Assembly (NCBI RefSeq): GCF_026151205.1
Contig: NC_087073.1
Span: forward strand, 11,044,411 to 11,108,410
DNA from: Bolinopsis microptera
Taxonomy: Eukaryota > Ctenophora > Tentaculata > Lobata > Bolinopsidae
Direction: 5' to 3'
DNA: 64,000 nt
A program made the translations under genes and the position numbers. This document shows positions 35,231 to 45,850 of the stretch, in pieces. The notes beneath the pieces are model-generated. The model was not told where the DNA came from and did no database searches. It saw nothing but the letters and a program-made list of their open reading frames with translations. Positions within the stretch are counted from its first letter, which is position 1; the number at the start of each line of letters is the position of its first letter.

Positions 35231-35867
35231 TTTTCAAATTGCAAATGATTCTGCTATAAATACTAAAAACAAATGTTCTATTGCTCGCTTCTCTGACGTA
35301 AATCTAAAATGCTAGTCCTCCCAGAAACCCTTACTGGATCGATGGAGCCTAACTTTGAAAGTGAAAGAGTTAGAGACTTCCGGTTGTTTGTAACATGTTC
35401 GTCTTGTAAAAGTAACAAGTAACGTTACCTCCCCAAGAGGAAAATTTAGGACAACGTAGTTGTTGAGTTATCTCAAAATCTCCAGAAAAGTCCCATTTTG
35501 GGCCGATCAAAAGTTTGCAACTTTAACTTTGCGGATTCCTGTACTCTAATTGGCTGAATTGTGTCACGTGCTAGCTTCTTGAAAATTGGAATGGGCCACG
35601 CGTGCAAATCATGCTTAATGTCGCGCGCGAGGTCATCAGGTCAAGCCGTCTCTTTAAATTAAACCAACTCTAATACCACTACCAGCCAGTAACTTTTGTT
35701 GGGCTGTTCAGGAAGCTTGAAAAGTTGAAAAGCAAAGGTCGCTGCGCACAGGGCCGGACTGGCGTGCCAGATTGCAGATAATAATTTAGCACGCTTGTTT
35801 ATTTAATCGAAATTGATATTGATATAACAATTCAAATTTAACTTCTTACAAAACTACATTAGGGGTC
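35231..35867. other. No gene seen
   Basis: No coding sequence or clear repeat recognised. Confidence 0.4.
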
Positions 35868-36075
35868 GTTTACATATTATTATTAATCTTATGTAATGAA
35901 CCGAGACCGGGGTGGGAATTAAAAAAAACATAAAATGATTACGATAGTGTAATTATTTGACACAATACTAATAGCTATATGTAAAACTGATTATACGGAG
36001 GGGGATTGTTGGGGTTGAAAATGGGGGTTGAAAATGGGCCAATAAGTGATTACGTAATATGCGAACTACCCCTTT
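35868..36075. mobile_element. Short TIR element (about 208 bp)
   Basis: Left AGGGGTCGTTTACATATTA and right ATTACGTAATATGCGAACTACCCCTTT are imperfect inverted repeats. The ends resemble the right end of the element at 1-1875 (GTATTATGTGACGACCCC). Non-coding MITE. Confidence 0.55.
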
Positions 36076-36228
36076 CTAAGACCTAGAACTGTACAAAACT
36101 GTATCACTAATAAAGCCTTAATAATAATAACAGTTTTTGTGCTCTAGATCTAATTGAGTCAGGTTCGTGTCCTTTTGTAATATCTATTCAATTCTGCGAT
36201 CATCGAATAAGTCACTTGATAGAAAATT

Positions 36229-39200
36229 CTAAAAGAATGCTACTACCAGGAGAAAAATTATGATGGCTGAGCTGCTAGTAAGGATAGCAGCTTGCGAATC
36301 TTCTGGCGAATCTTCTGGCGAATCTTCTGGCGAATCTTCTGGCTTATCTTCTGGCTCATCTTCTGGCTCATCTTCTGGCTCATCTTCTGGTTCATCTTCT
36401 GGCTCATCTTCTGGCTCATCTTCTGGCTCATCTTCTGGCTCATCTTCTGGCTTAGCTTTAGCTGTAATTTAAAATATGTTAAATAATTGCGGAACTAACA
36501 ATCGTTTAAAATCGGTGGAAACACGAATTTATCTCATAAGAATCTTAGAGTCTCAGAGGACGGGGTAATTACATTACTTCTCTCCCAGACTAGAGACTAA
36601 AGAGCCGAGCAAGCTAGACAATACTATCACTATCATATAATTAGCTTTAACAGTAACTTACGGACACATTTCAAGGCATCAAAGATAGCCTTGAAGTCGG
36701 TGTATAATTTAGCGTAATCGTTGACGCAGCTGAAACTGATGGTGTCGTATCCAAACTGAGACTCATCATTGAAGTTTTCCGGGTCGTACTCGAACACATA
36801 CCTGGGATTCCAACTTTATCAATTGAATCATAATATAATCCTGAAACGTACAGACTTACTTTCTCGCTAAAACACAATTTTCTGTAGTTTGAAGAGGACT
36901 CCGCGACTTACAGACTTACTTTCTCGCTAACACACAATTTTCTGTAGTTTGAAGAGGACTCCACGATATTCAAAGGAGAAACAATTACTGCCCCCAGCCC
37001 CCTACCCCTGCCCTCTCCCCCCAGCTCCCTCTTTACATAATACCAGCAATCAAAATCATGCTCTGAATAGCAGTTACAAGCGGTAACAGATTAAACTGTT
37101 CCGCGCCATTTCTATAGCCAAAGAAAATGGCTCTTACTAAATCGCTCGCCCAAAAATTTCACGTGACTTTGGTTTTTTTGGTTTTGCAGCCGTACAAAAC
37201 GGTTTTACATTAACCCTAATCCCAACCCTTACCCTAACCATAACCCCGAAGCTATCCATATTCTTAACCACAACCCTAACCCTAACCCGAACCCTAAATA
37301 ATCGAATTCACGTTTTACTAGCCTGTCACGTGACCAAAACGGTTTTTTGCCCATAACTCTCCAGAGCAGCATTTTAACCCTACGTCATGGGGGGTGATTC
37401 GGAATCAGCGTCCAAAAATACACCGATCTGGATCACTTTCATGCCTAAAGGGCCTTTTCACAAGAATTTTCTTAAAGTTTGGGCGAGCGATTTAGTAGGA
37501 GCGAAAGAAAATAGGTTTAATAGGTTCACCAGCGATACTGTTCATACAATATAAATGTGACCAAACATATGACCATATATACATGATGTAGACCACTTAC
37601 TCGGCTCCATCATTTTTGTCTTTACAGATAAAGTCAAGTCTTTCCCCCAAGAAGATAACTTTGTCAAGATCCCCCTCCGACAGTTCCATTTCGACAAACG
37701 GTCCAAAGTTGTCCACGTGCACATCTATGTGCTCATCGGTAGTCATTACAATCGCATCAGCTTCCGACACACTACAAACTGAAAGTCACAGTTAAAAGAG
37801 CTATCTAAATCTGAGTAGCAATTACGACTAACTCTGAACTTATCGTACCTTATTTGGACAGACATAATTCTGGATGGATATATTTTTATTCTTGGCTTAC
37901 AATTTGTTTATTTGGCAACTTTTTGCTTCAAGCTTTGTTAATGAACAGCCAACTGATTCGAAGACAATATAAAAGCAGCCGTATAATACTCGTTTAAACA
38001 TAAAAAAGTCCATCACTAACTTTTAATGTCTGTCCAAATAAAGTCCCATAAGGTCCGTGCAATCACCCATATATTCCGCAACCATTAGTTAACAAATTTG
38101 ACAATCAAGGGATAAATTTGCTAATCGCGATAATAGTCCCATAACACATATTGACCTTTGTATTAACAAGTTATATCGTTTCTTACCTAAATTTTGTTTT
38201 GCATAACAGGTGCTATGAGTATCATCCCAACAGCTATATCTATCGCTTTGACACGTCTCTTTAGTATGATATTTACCGTAAGGCATTTTACTTTTAACCT
38301 CTCTGACGGTGTTGGGTTGAGGACAGTAGGGATTTTCACTCTGCACGAGATCCGTATACTTGTCTGAAGTGAAGGAGGTTATTTTATAAAAGCAAATAAA
38401 TCACGAACAAAATACATGTCTGAAGTGAAGGAGGTTATTTTATAACAGCAAATAAATCACGAACAATATACATGTCTGAAATGAAGGAGGTTATTTTATA
38501 AAAGCAACTAAATCACGAACAATATACATGTTTGAAATGAAGGAGGTTATTTTATAAAAGCAACTAAATCACGAACAATATACATGTCTGAAATATAGGA
38601 GGTTATTTTATAAAAGCAACTAAATAATAATCATAATATTATTTCGCTTATAGAGTCAGAATACCCCGACTTAGTATGTATAGCAACTGCTCGTAACTAA
38701 ATTAATAATACTATAAACGAGCGCATAGTCACCATGGAAACGCATAGTCACCATGGTAACGGTTTAAACTTTGGATTTACTCACAGTTGGCTGTGTTTAC
38801 GCATTCCGGGAATGAATAACCATTTATCATCACCGCAGCGCTACCGGGGTAGCTTTCCCGTTGCAGGATATAACCGAATCCAGCTTCTCCCATCACGACA
38901 ATTTCGATGTCACTGGTTGTAATAGAGTCTCCGGGGATGGCTGGGAAGTTGTTTTGCTATCAGTTTCAATACTTTCAACATTACTATATAACAAATAATT
39001 TGAGATCATGAATACGATGTTGTTACATTGAAACTTAGAACATATCCTTATCCTGATGAGAGCCTTTTCTCTGTCGCAACAAACGGAAAAACTGCAAATT
39101 TTGCCCCAGAATCATATATCAATATATTATAGGTGTGAACTGTGAAAACGTTTGGGCTTATTACTCAGTTACTGATACGACTAGCTATAATCATTCATTC

Positions 39201-40564
39201 GAGAAAAACATCAAATCAATCGATGAGGATGTTCACTCAGGGGAAGTAAAGTGCTTGACAATTGTGCTTGACATCAGGGTCCCATTGCATTGATAAAGCG
39301 GATTTGGAGGAAAGGGGAAGGTACGGTTAATTGGGGTTTACTGTATTATGATAGGAAAATGTTTTGTTGGATGTACTTTGATCATTTTTCAGATTAGCTT
39401 ACGGTATTGAAATGTGATTACGCCATCTGGATGATCCGGGCCCATAGACAACTCCAGGAACACTCCATCATAATTGTCCTCTAATTGCGTCTTCAAGAAC
39501 ATCCATGCGTTACTGGGAAATTTGTCAGTCGTCTTTAGTTTGCTATCTTCTGCCAGGAGACCATCTTTCCTGTCGCTCAGATAAACTTCCAACTGACCGT
39601 CCTCGTCGAAGGTGTACGTCACGTACCAATCGTTCATCGTGCCCTTAGCGTTGTCTCCGTCTACTGGATACGTATAAGACATTGTGGTGGTAGCTTCCGT
39701 CAGGACTTCCGGATCAAAAAAGATTATGTTCATCTGATACTCATGCGAATCCGTGAACATAGCTACCATGCGTACAGTTTTAACATCATATCCATTTTCA
39801 GTACTAAAAGTGGATACTTCGTGGCTAGTCTTGCCCTTCATACGTCCTTCTCCAATCTTGAGTGTCAGCGCCGCAACAGACAAGTCATATGCGATTTTGA
39901 ATTTGTTGCCGAAAGCTGCAGATGAGTCATCCGTCATAACTGAAAAAAAAGCATAAATTGTATCTTCAAATGGAATATTCGGGGTATTAGACTGAACTGG
40001 AAACAAACAGATTTAAAATTATGCGCCGTGGCATTGATTGACGATATCAACTCATCAATTGGAGTCTAATATTTCGAATAGACCTTGTACGGGTATCCCC
40101 TGTTAACAAAAAAGAAAGATTTGTGATCAAATATACTTACCTGAGCTATCCGGAAGAGCAGCCACTTCCTTCATAATATCATACAAGCTGCTAGCATCCT
40201 TCGTAAAATGGTACTGAAATGATTCCTGTAAAAACGTAGTTGAAGTTTCAGGAAAGCAATACTGTTCCGCTAGAGTACCACCGAACACGAACAGAACCAA
40301 GATCAAGATCTGAAAGAGGACAACAAATTAAAAAATATTAACAAAGTGGTTTTCCGAATGTCAATAATATAAGTTAAAATCTTAAACTTTGTTCAAATTA
40401 ATAAGAAATGGCCATAATTGCGCCGGATAGTTTGAGTTGGTAGGAGGACGTAGCTTTTCTGATTTTATTGAGAAATTACTAATCACGTGACGTGTTGAAC
40501 TTGACAACCCCTGCTAAATGAAAATGGTGCTTTAGGAACACATCAGTCAATCACTCACCTTCAT
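36229..40564 (-). CDS. Secreted, probably GPI-anchored protein with PED repeats; 8 exons, 531 aa
   Basis: Exons on the minus strand are 40559-40564, 40141-40309, 39403-39939, 38785-38940, 38187-38363, 37601-37778, 36662-36801 and 36229-36461. Every intron is GT-AG, all seven phases agree, and the total is 1596 nt. The N-terminus MKILILVLFVFGGTLA is a signal peptide, likely cut before EQYC. The large exon 3 region includes TDDSSAAFGNKFKIAYDLSV and ends WMFLKTQLEDNYDGVFLELS. Exons 4-7 add Cys-containing segments (NGYSFPECVN, ENPYCPQPN, RYSCWDDTHSTCY, DFICKDKNDG, FSCVNDY). Exon 8 encodes 13 PED[E/S/K] repeats, then AAILTSSSAIIIFLLVVAFF, small residues followed by a hydrophobic end, which suits a GPI signal (a short membrane anchor is the alternative). 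I do not recognise the family. The 5' UTR and promoter are not defined. Confidence 0.85.
36296..36451 (-). repeat. 13 x 12-bp coding tandem repeat
   Basis: Thirteen perfect-length 12-bp units encode PEDE, PEDK or PEDS. The variants are grouped: D-S types toward the C-terminus, one D-K, then D-E types. This makes a 52-residue acidic stalk just outside the membrane anchor. Because the unit is a multiple of three, all frames on both strands stay open. Confidence 0.95.
36847..36966. repeat. 60-bp tandem duplication in intron 6
   Basis: CAGACTTACTTTCTCGCTAA starts at 36851 and again at 36911. The two units differ at about three positions. Confidence 0.9.
37200..37425 (+). repeat. Telomere-like dispersed repeat, copy 2 (intron 6)
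   Basis: Degenerate CCCTAA repeats (ACCCTTACCCTAACCATAAC) then CCATAACTCTCCAGAGCAGC. It matches 25460-25620 in block order and sits within intron 6 of the host gene. Confidence 0.65.
38361..38640. repeat. 5 x 56-bp array at the intron 4/exon 5 border
   Basis: Units begin at 38361, 38417, 38473, 38529 and 38585 (TGTCTGAAGTGAAGGAGGTT on the plus strand). On the gene's strand each unit ends with the polypyrimidine stretch and CTTCAG acceptor that precede exon 5. Unit 1 contains the acceptor used in the model. Four of the five units keep AG; unit 4 has AA. Confidence 0.9.
38719..38762. promoter_or_regulatory. Duplicated X-box-like palindromes in intron 4
   Basis: CATAGTCACCATGGAAACG and CATAGTCACCATGGTAACG lie side by side. 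GTcaCCATGGtAAC is close to the RFX X-box (GTTGCCATGGCAAC). Whether it is functional is unknown; it may be chance plus a local duplication. Confidence 0.3.
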
Positions 40565-40867
40565 CTTTAATAAAAATAGATGTGCAGCACTATCGATAGT
40601 CGTTACACTTACTGTTTTGATTATTCCTACATTGCATTGAAAAATATTTAGAAAATTTCTTTTGAAATACATTAATTAATTATTATTGATCATTCACGTA
40701 ACGAGAACGGCAAAACGTGCCTCATGATAATATTAATAATACAATGATTCACATGTATTATAGCAGTATATATGATAAATGAGGGAGGGAAAAATTTGCC
40801 CTGAAAACCTTTAACTAGGTACTGTAATAAAATAAAAATAGTATTATAAAATATTATGAAGTAATTG
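40565..40867. other. Upstream flank of the host gene
   Basis: Should hold the 5' UTR and promoter of the minus-strand gene. AT-rich, with no unambiguous TATA box or other element. Confidence 0.35.
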
Positions 40868-41095
40868 AAGCCCATGCTTAAGACAAAAGTCCGGAAATGA
40901 TTTTCAGGGATCGATAGCTGGCAGTGGGATCGAATGAGAAACTGGCTTAGCCGACTGTATGATTCAATGAAAAAAGAAATGTAAGACTCATGTATAATTG
41001 GTGTGGGACAGCCCTTAAATAGACATTTTTCAATTTATGGAGGATTTCTGGAATGAGCGTGATCTTAATCAGGTAACCGGAAGTTAATTGTATCA
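40868..41095. repeat. Dispersed repeat, copy 1
   Basis: GAAGCCCATGCTTA, GTGGGATCGAATGAGAAACT, CAATTTATGGAGGATTT and GTGATCTTAAT occur in the same order at 46389-46610. An adjacent GAGGGAGG-AAAAATTTGCCC segment (40783) recurs at 42229. Confidence 0.65.
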
Positions 41096-41371
41096 TGAAA
41101 TTCAATTGTCCAGGAATTTGTTCACTGAGACTCACAAAGTTATACTCCAACAACAACAACAAATCTTTGCAAATCTGCAAGATAATTGTATTTGTAGTTG
41201 ACAGACCCAAGACCTTGTGCGGGAACGCATACCACAAATAAGTCAATCGCTAATAAGAAGAATACGGTCGCACTCAATCACTCACTAAAGATAATGATCA
41301 GGGTAGCAGGAAAAATAAAGATTTCCAGGATAACTTTTAAAAGCTTTTGACTTAAACATTTTTCTGTTAGC

Positions 41372-42075
41372 ACTTCGAGATGGCCAGGCCTACTCTCATG
41401 CTGTCTATATGTGATGATTAACTCTGAAAAAAACTAGGGACAACTGGGGAATGATCCCAGAACCTCGAGATTTCGCGTCTCTTGCTCTACCAATTGAGTT
41501 CTGGGATCATTCCCCAGTTGTCCCTAGTTTTTCAGAGTTAATCATCACATATAGACAGCATGAGAGTAGGCCTGGCCATCTCGAAGTGATAATAATAATT
41601 AAATGTTTCGCAGATTGGCAATTAATCGGTGTAGTTGGTGTTGTACACACTGCACTGATAACGATATCACGTTGTACGTGTAATGTAAATATAGTGTGGA
41701 TAAATGCGAATATATATTCTAAATAACTGATAAATGATATTCCACACAAAGCATGAAATTGTGCTGTATATGAGTGGTGATTTCGCTCTGAGAATCAAGG
41801 GTCAGTAGCTCAATTGGTAGAGCAAGAGACGCGAAATCTCGAGGTTCTGGGATCATTCCCCAGTTGTCCCTAGTTTTTCAGAGTTAATCATCACATATAG
41901 ACAGCATGAGAGTAGGCCTGGCCATCTCGAAGTGATAATAATAATTAAATGTTTCGCAGATTGGCAATTAATCGGTGTAGTTGGTGTTGTACACACTGCA
42001 CTGATAACGATATCACGTTGTACGTGTAATGTAAATATAGTGTGGATAAATGCGAATATATATTCTAAATAACTG
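41372..42075 (+). mobile_element. tRNA-derived SINE, inverted/direct composite
   Basis: A complete unit runs from the tRNA-like head at 41799 to CTAAATAACTGAT near 42076. The same body, 41499-41728, lies upstream in direct orientation. Before it, 41372-41498 is an inverted copy of the head and first body part, so the start is a palindrome centred near 41498. ATTTTTCTGTTAGC flanks the whole structure at 41358-41371 and 42076-42089, a 14-bp target duplication. This points to one integration event or one mobilised dimer. Confidence 0.75.
41799..41870 (+). tRNA. tRNA-like SINE head (pseudo-tRNA)
   Basis: A near-complete cloverleaf can be folded. The acceptor GGGTCAG pairs with TTGTCCC (one mismatch, one wobble), and the D-stem GCTC pairs with GAGC. 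The anticodon stem has four good pairs around loop CGCGAAA. The T-stem CTGGG pairs with CCCAG around ATCATTC. The A box is TAGCTCAATTGG and the B box GGATCATTCC. Position 33 is G rather than U, so I read it as a SINE polymerase III promoter and not a working tRNA. Confidence 0.65.
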
Positions 42076-42089
42076 ATTTTTCTGTTAGC

Positions 42090-43100
42090 GTCAAATGTCC
42101 GCTGATGTCCCAAAAAACACGTCCGTTTTCTCATAGAGTTCAAAAAGGAAACGGACATTGGCGGACATAAACCCACTCCCCCCTAATATAAGGCTAAAAC
42201 CACAAATAATTTCATATGCAAATTTTAATGAGGGAGGAAAAAATTTGCCCTTAAAACCTTTCACTACTGTAATCAAATAAAAACATTATTGCGAAGCTTT
42301 TAAATTGGGCTTCATTCTGAAAAATAGGATTCAAGCGATTAAACAATATAAAGAAATTAGAAAGTCATAATGTCAATGAGACGCATACGATTATTGCGCT
42401 TTTAGAATTTTTTTCGACTTTGACTAGTGGCATTGCCATTGGCAGCGGCTGAAAGCACTACATTTAGTATCGATGAAAAGGAGAGTAGAGCGTTATGATA
42501 TCATCCATATGTGGAAAATATTGCACAAACACTGCTCAAATGATCTGGGTATTCGTTTTCTACTCCATCAAGTCACTGAATCAAGGCCACTATTCCAAGT
42601 GTCGTGTCACCAAGACCAGTATACCTAATCGACGTCAACAGTCATTGTATGATGGTTCATTTGCCAAGTTTATGGAACTATATAAATTTCATCAGATCTT
42701 CACCTCATTGGAGACCCTGCCTCCACTGCTCTTCAAGGCAAAGCTGTCAGTATTTCTTAAATTGTATCCAAATAACAACATGTCAGTTAGCAACTATAAC
42801 CTGGGGAGTGGCGACCTCCTTTTGCGTGAAATTTTAGCTTACCCAAGCTTTTAAAACTATCACTACTTGACTTCTCAGTGTCAGTTTCCTTTGCAGTCTT
42901 TATCATTCGAGAAGTAATCCTTTACACTACAGTTCAGACTTCAGTATAAACACGAAGTCCGAAATCACAACGAAAGAGAAAAATTTGGATTATTGGACTT
43001 GAAGCCTTCGGCTGCTTCAATTCCCCTGATTCTGAATGCGAGATGCAGGATGCGTCCGCTCGACTAAATTTTATTTTATCAGTTAGTGGAGAAAGAGAGC
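42090..43100. other. No recognised gene
   Basis: The longest ORF (42495-42854, plus, 119 codons) includes KFMELYKFHQIFTSLETLPP. Its composition is plausible but no domain, splice pattern or repeat relation is seen. A hairpin (ACACGTCCGTTT...AAACGGACATTGG) lies at 42107-42165. Confidence 0.35.
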
Positions 43101-43946
43101 TTTTATAATATAGTAATACCTTCGCTTTTTTGGGCTCCGCATGATAATTCCCGACAGCTTGCTGGAGGGAATTTGCGGCCCGAAGAACCGAAGGTATTAT
43201 TTGTTATAATACCTTCCGGGAATTATATCCACTAAAAGTCTCGGACACTGAGAGCTGATAATTTGCCGATATATCCCGCAAGGGAAGCCAAGGTATTATC
43301 AGCATAGACCTCAGACTGGCTGGCGGCAAGTTGTAAAAGAAATAACACTGGCGTTCTATATATTAGTCACTATATTGTATCATGCGCACGTATCGGATTA
43401 CACCCCTTCCAATTCGGAACCGGAAAATATTATAATACATAATAGCTTGGCAATTTCGTGCCCGCGCGTTCCCTCCAGCAAGCTGTCGGGAATTATCGCG
43501 CTCAGCACTCATTAGCCAAGCTATTATCATATTATAATATTTTCCGGTTCCGATTGGAAGGGGTGTAATGTGATACGTGCGCATGATACAATATAGTGTG
43601 TAATATATAGAACGCCAGTGTTATTTGTTATAATACCTTCCGGGAATTATATCCACTAAAAGTCTCCGACACTGAGAGCTGATAATTTGCCGATATATCC
43701 CGCAAGGTATTATCAGCATAGACCTCAGACTGGCTGGCGGCAAGTTGTAAAACAAATAACACTGGCGTTCTATATATTAGACACTATATTGTATCATGCG
43801 CACGTATCGGATTACACCCCTTCCAATTAGGAACCGGAAAATATTATAATATAATAATAGCTTGGCTAATGAGTGCTGAGCGCGATAATTCCCGACAGCT
43901 TGCTGGAGGGAACGCGCGGGCACGAAATTGCCAAGCTATTATGTAT

Positions 43947-44138
43947 TATAACACACATAACCCCGGCATGCGCAGGGATTATATTTCAATTTTTCCCGCG
44001 ACGCGCGGGAAAAATTTATAATAATTTCGAGTGCGAAGCACGGGGGATTATTATGAAAATAACCCCGACGTGCTTTAGCACGAGGGGTTATTTTAATATA
44101 ACTTAAGCGTGCCGGTGTTATGTGTTATAAACCCCTCC
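43947..44138. repeat. Three-hairpin cruciform
   Basis: An outer stem, ATAACACACATAACCCCGGC against GCCGGTGTTATGTGTTAT, encloses two clear GC-rich hairpins and one weaker one. They are TTTTTCCCGCGACGCGCGGG (closing with AAAAA), ATAACCCCGACGTGCTTTAG (closing with CACGAGGGGTTAT), and the weaker TTTCGAGTGCGAAGCACGGG. Confidence 0.7.
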
Positions 44139-45085
44139 GGGTTAGTGCTAGGACCAACAAATTTGACATTTTACTCTTAATTCTAGCTATATGAGATCAG
44201 TATGGAAAATATGAAATGGAATTGGGGACTACCAAATAAATACAACTAAGGTACTATGACATTTGAAATTGGCGTTATATCTTGACGGATGTTACTCGTC
44301 TAAATTTCTTCGAAGTAGCGCGCGCCGCTTTCTTCTCGAAATGTTGACGGATGTTACTCGTCTAAATTTCTTCGAAGTAGCGCGCGCCGCTTTCTTCTCG
44401 AAATGTTAGACTGATGGCAAGAGCTACGAAGTAGCGCGCGCCGGGTCAGATCATTAACAATGGTCAACGTTATATCTAAACATTATTCGTCAGTCAGAAC
44501 GTTGGTCGTTGAATGAATATGAATATCGATAAGGGGCGTCGAGTTAAGCCTGGCAAGCGATAAAAGGTGGAACTAATAATGATATCGTGTCATCAAGTTC
44601 ATCAAAGTAGACGACTGTAATACATGGCTTATATCAAACACGACAAAATTAACCGCACAAAATCAAATGTAACCGTCGAGACAAGTTCTGGAACTGGTCC
44701 AATTAATGTAAGAGTTTAAGTAATGTAAGCAGTGTGCTGGAGTTTTGCCAGCGCCTGCAATTAGACCGATACGATCAAGTGTATTTATAGTTCTTACGTT
44801 AAGCCATAGGTCACGTGACATTTTTTACCAATGCGCGTCGTAGTAGTTAGTCACGTGATACACGTCATCAAAACACTTGACAGTGCGCGGTTGAAATTCT
44901 CATGGAATATCAAAACAAAACAAATCTTGTTGAGCCAAATTAGCGGGGCGGGATTATAGAAGCTCTGCTGGGGTTATTTATTCAGCGGGAAAAAACTAAC
45001 AGCGGGAGCCGGGATTATCAGAATCTATTTAGCGGGAGCCGGGATTATTAGAATCTTATTCTAACCCGGAGGGGTTTATAATACC
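44123..45085. mobile_element. Inverted-repeat element nested in the palindrome cluster
   Basis: GTTATAAACCCCTCCGGGTTAG at the left and CTAACCCGGAGGGGTTTATA at the right are inverted. The adjacent palindrome modules continue on either side. Non-coding. Confidence 0.55.
44281..44460 (+). repeat. 62-bp direct duplication plus partial third copy
   Basis: TTGACGGATGTTACTCGTCT...GAAGTAGCGCGCGCCGC is present at 44282 and 44344. A shortened form follows near 44430. Another copy with its own shortened follower is at 52770-52892. Confidence 0.85.
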
Positions 45086-45850
45086 TTCCGGGAATTATAT
45101 CCACTAAAACTCGGGGACACCGAGGGCTGATAATTTGCTCATTTTTCCCGCAAGAGAAGCGAGGGTATTATCAGCCCAGACTCAGACTGGCTGGCGGCAA
45201 GTTTCAAAACAAATAACACTGGCGTTCTATATATTAGACACTATATTGTATGATGCGCACGTATCGGATTACACCCCTTCTGCAATCGGAACCGGAACGT
45301 ATTATAAAATATAATACCTCCGCAACTTCGTGCCCGCAAATTCCCTCCAGCAAGCTGTCGGGAATTATAGCGCGCAGCACTCAGTGGCGGAGGTATTATA
45401 GTATTATAATATTTTCCGGTTCCGAATTGGAAGGGGTGTAATCCGATACGTGCGCATGATACAATATAGTGACTAATATATAGAACGCCAGTGTTATTTG
45501 TTTTACAACTTGCCGCCAGCCAGTCTGAGGTCTATGCTGATAATACCTTGGCTTCCCTTGCGGGATATATCGGCAAATTATCAGCTCTCAGTGTCCGAGA
45601 CTTTTAGTGGATATAATTCCCGGAAGGTATTATAAGAAATAATATCTTGGCTGCTTCGGGCCGCAAATTCCCTCCAGCAAGCTGTCGGGAATTATCACGA
45701 GCGGCCCGAAGCAGCCAAGGTATTATTGTATTTTAATACTTGCCGCCAGCCAGTCTGAGTCTATGCTGATAATATCTTCGCTTCCCTTGCGGGAAAAATC
45801 TGCAAATTATCAGCTCTCAGTGTCCGCGAGTTTTAGTGCATATAATTCCC

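Larger units (their letters stand above)
43110..45850. repeat. Cluster of nested palindromes (fold-back modules)
   Basis: Modules bounded by GGTATTAT/ATAATACC or CTGATAAT/ATTATCAG recur many times. Examples are CTGATAATTTGCCGATATAT...GGTATTATCAG (43256, 43679, 45127, and inverted at 45536 and 45767) and GAATTATC/GATAATTCCCGACAGCTTGCTGG hairpins (43143, 43483, 43886, 45357, 45683). Larger palindromes with arms of ACTGGCGTTCTATATATTAG...CGGATTACACCCCTTCC lie at 43346-43625 and 45220-45495. No gene is credible here. Confidence 0.8.

Noticed and set aside
35990-36060. Purine-rich GGGGTTGAAAATGGG tandem as a CRISPR-like or regulatory array
   Set aside because: Only two adjacent copies inside a MITE, and no spacers.
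36260-36486. Other ORFs over the PED repeat (both strands)
   Set aside because: A 12-bp repeat keeps all frames open. Only the minus-strand frame joins seven other exons in phase.
37205-37300. True telomere or chromosome end
   Set aside because: The CCCTAA run is short and degenerate, sits in an intron, and shares its flank with another internal copy.
41799-41870. Functional tRNA gene
   Set aside because: Position 33 is G, an acceptor pair is mismatched, and the unit is the head of a repeated SINE.
41507-42176. Repeated ORFs with the shared sequence starting ISYLEYIFAF
   Set aside because: They lie antisense to SINE copies and reflect the repeat, not a gene.
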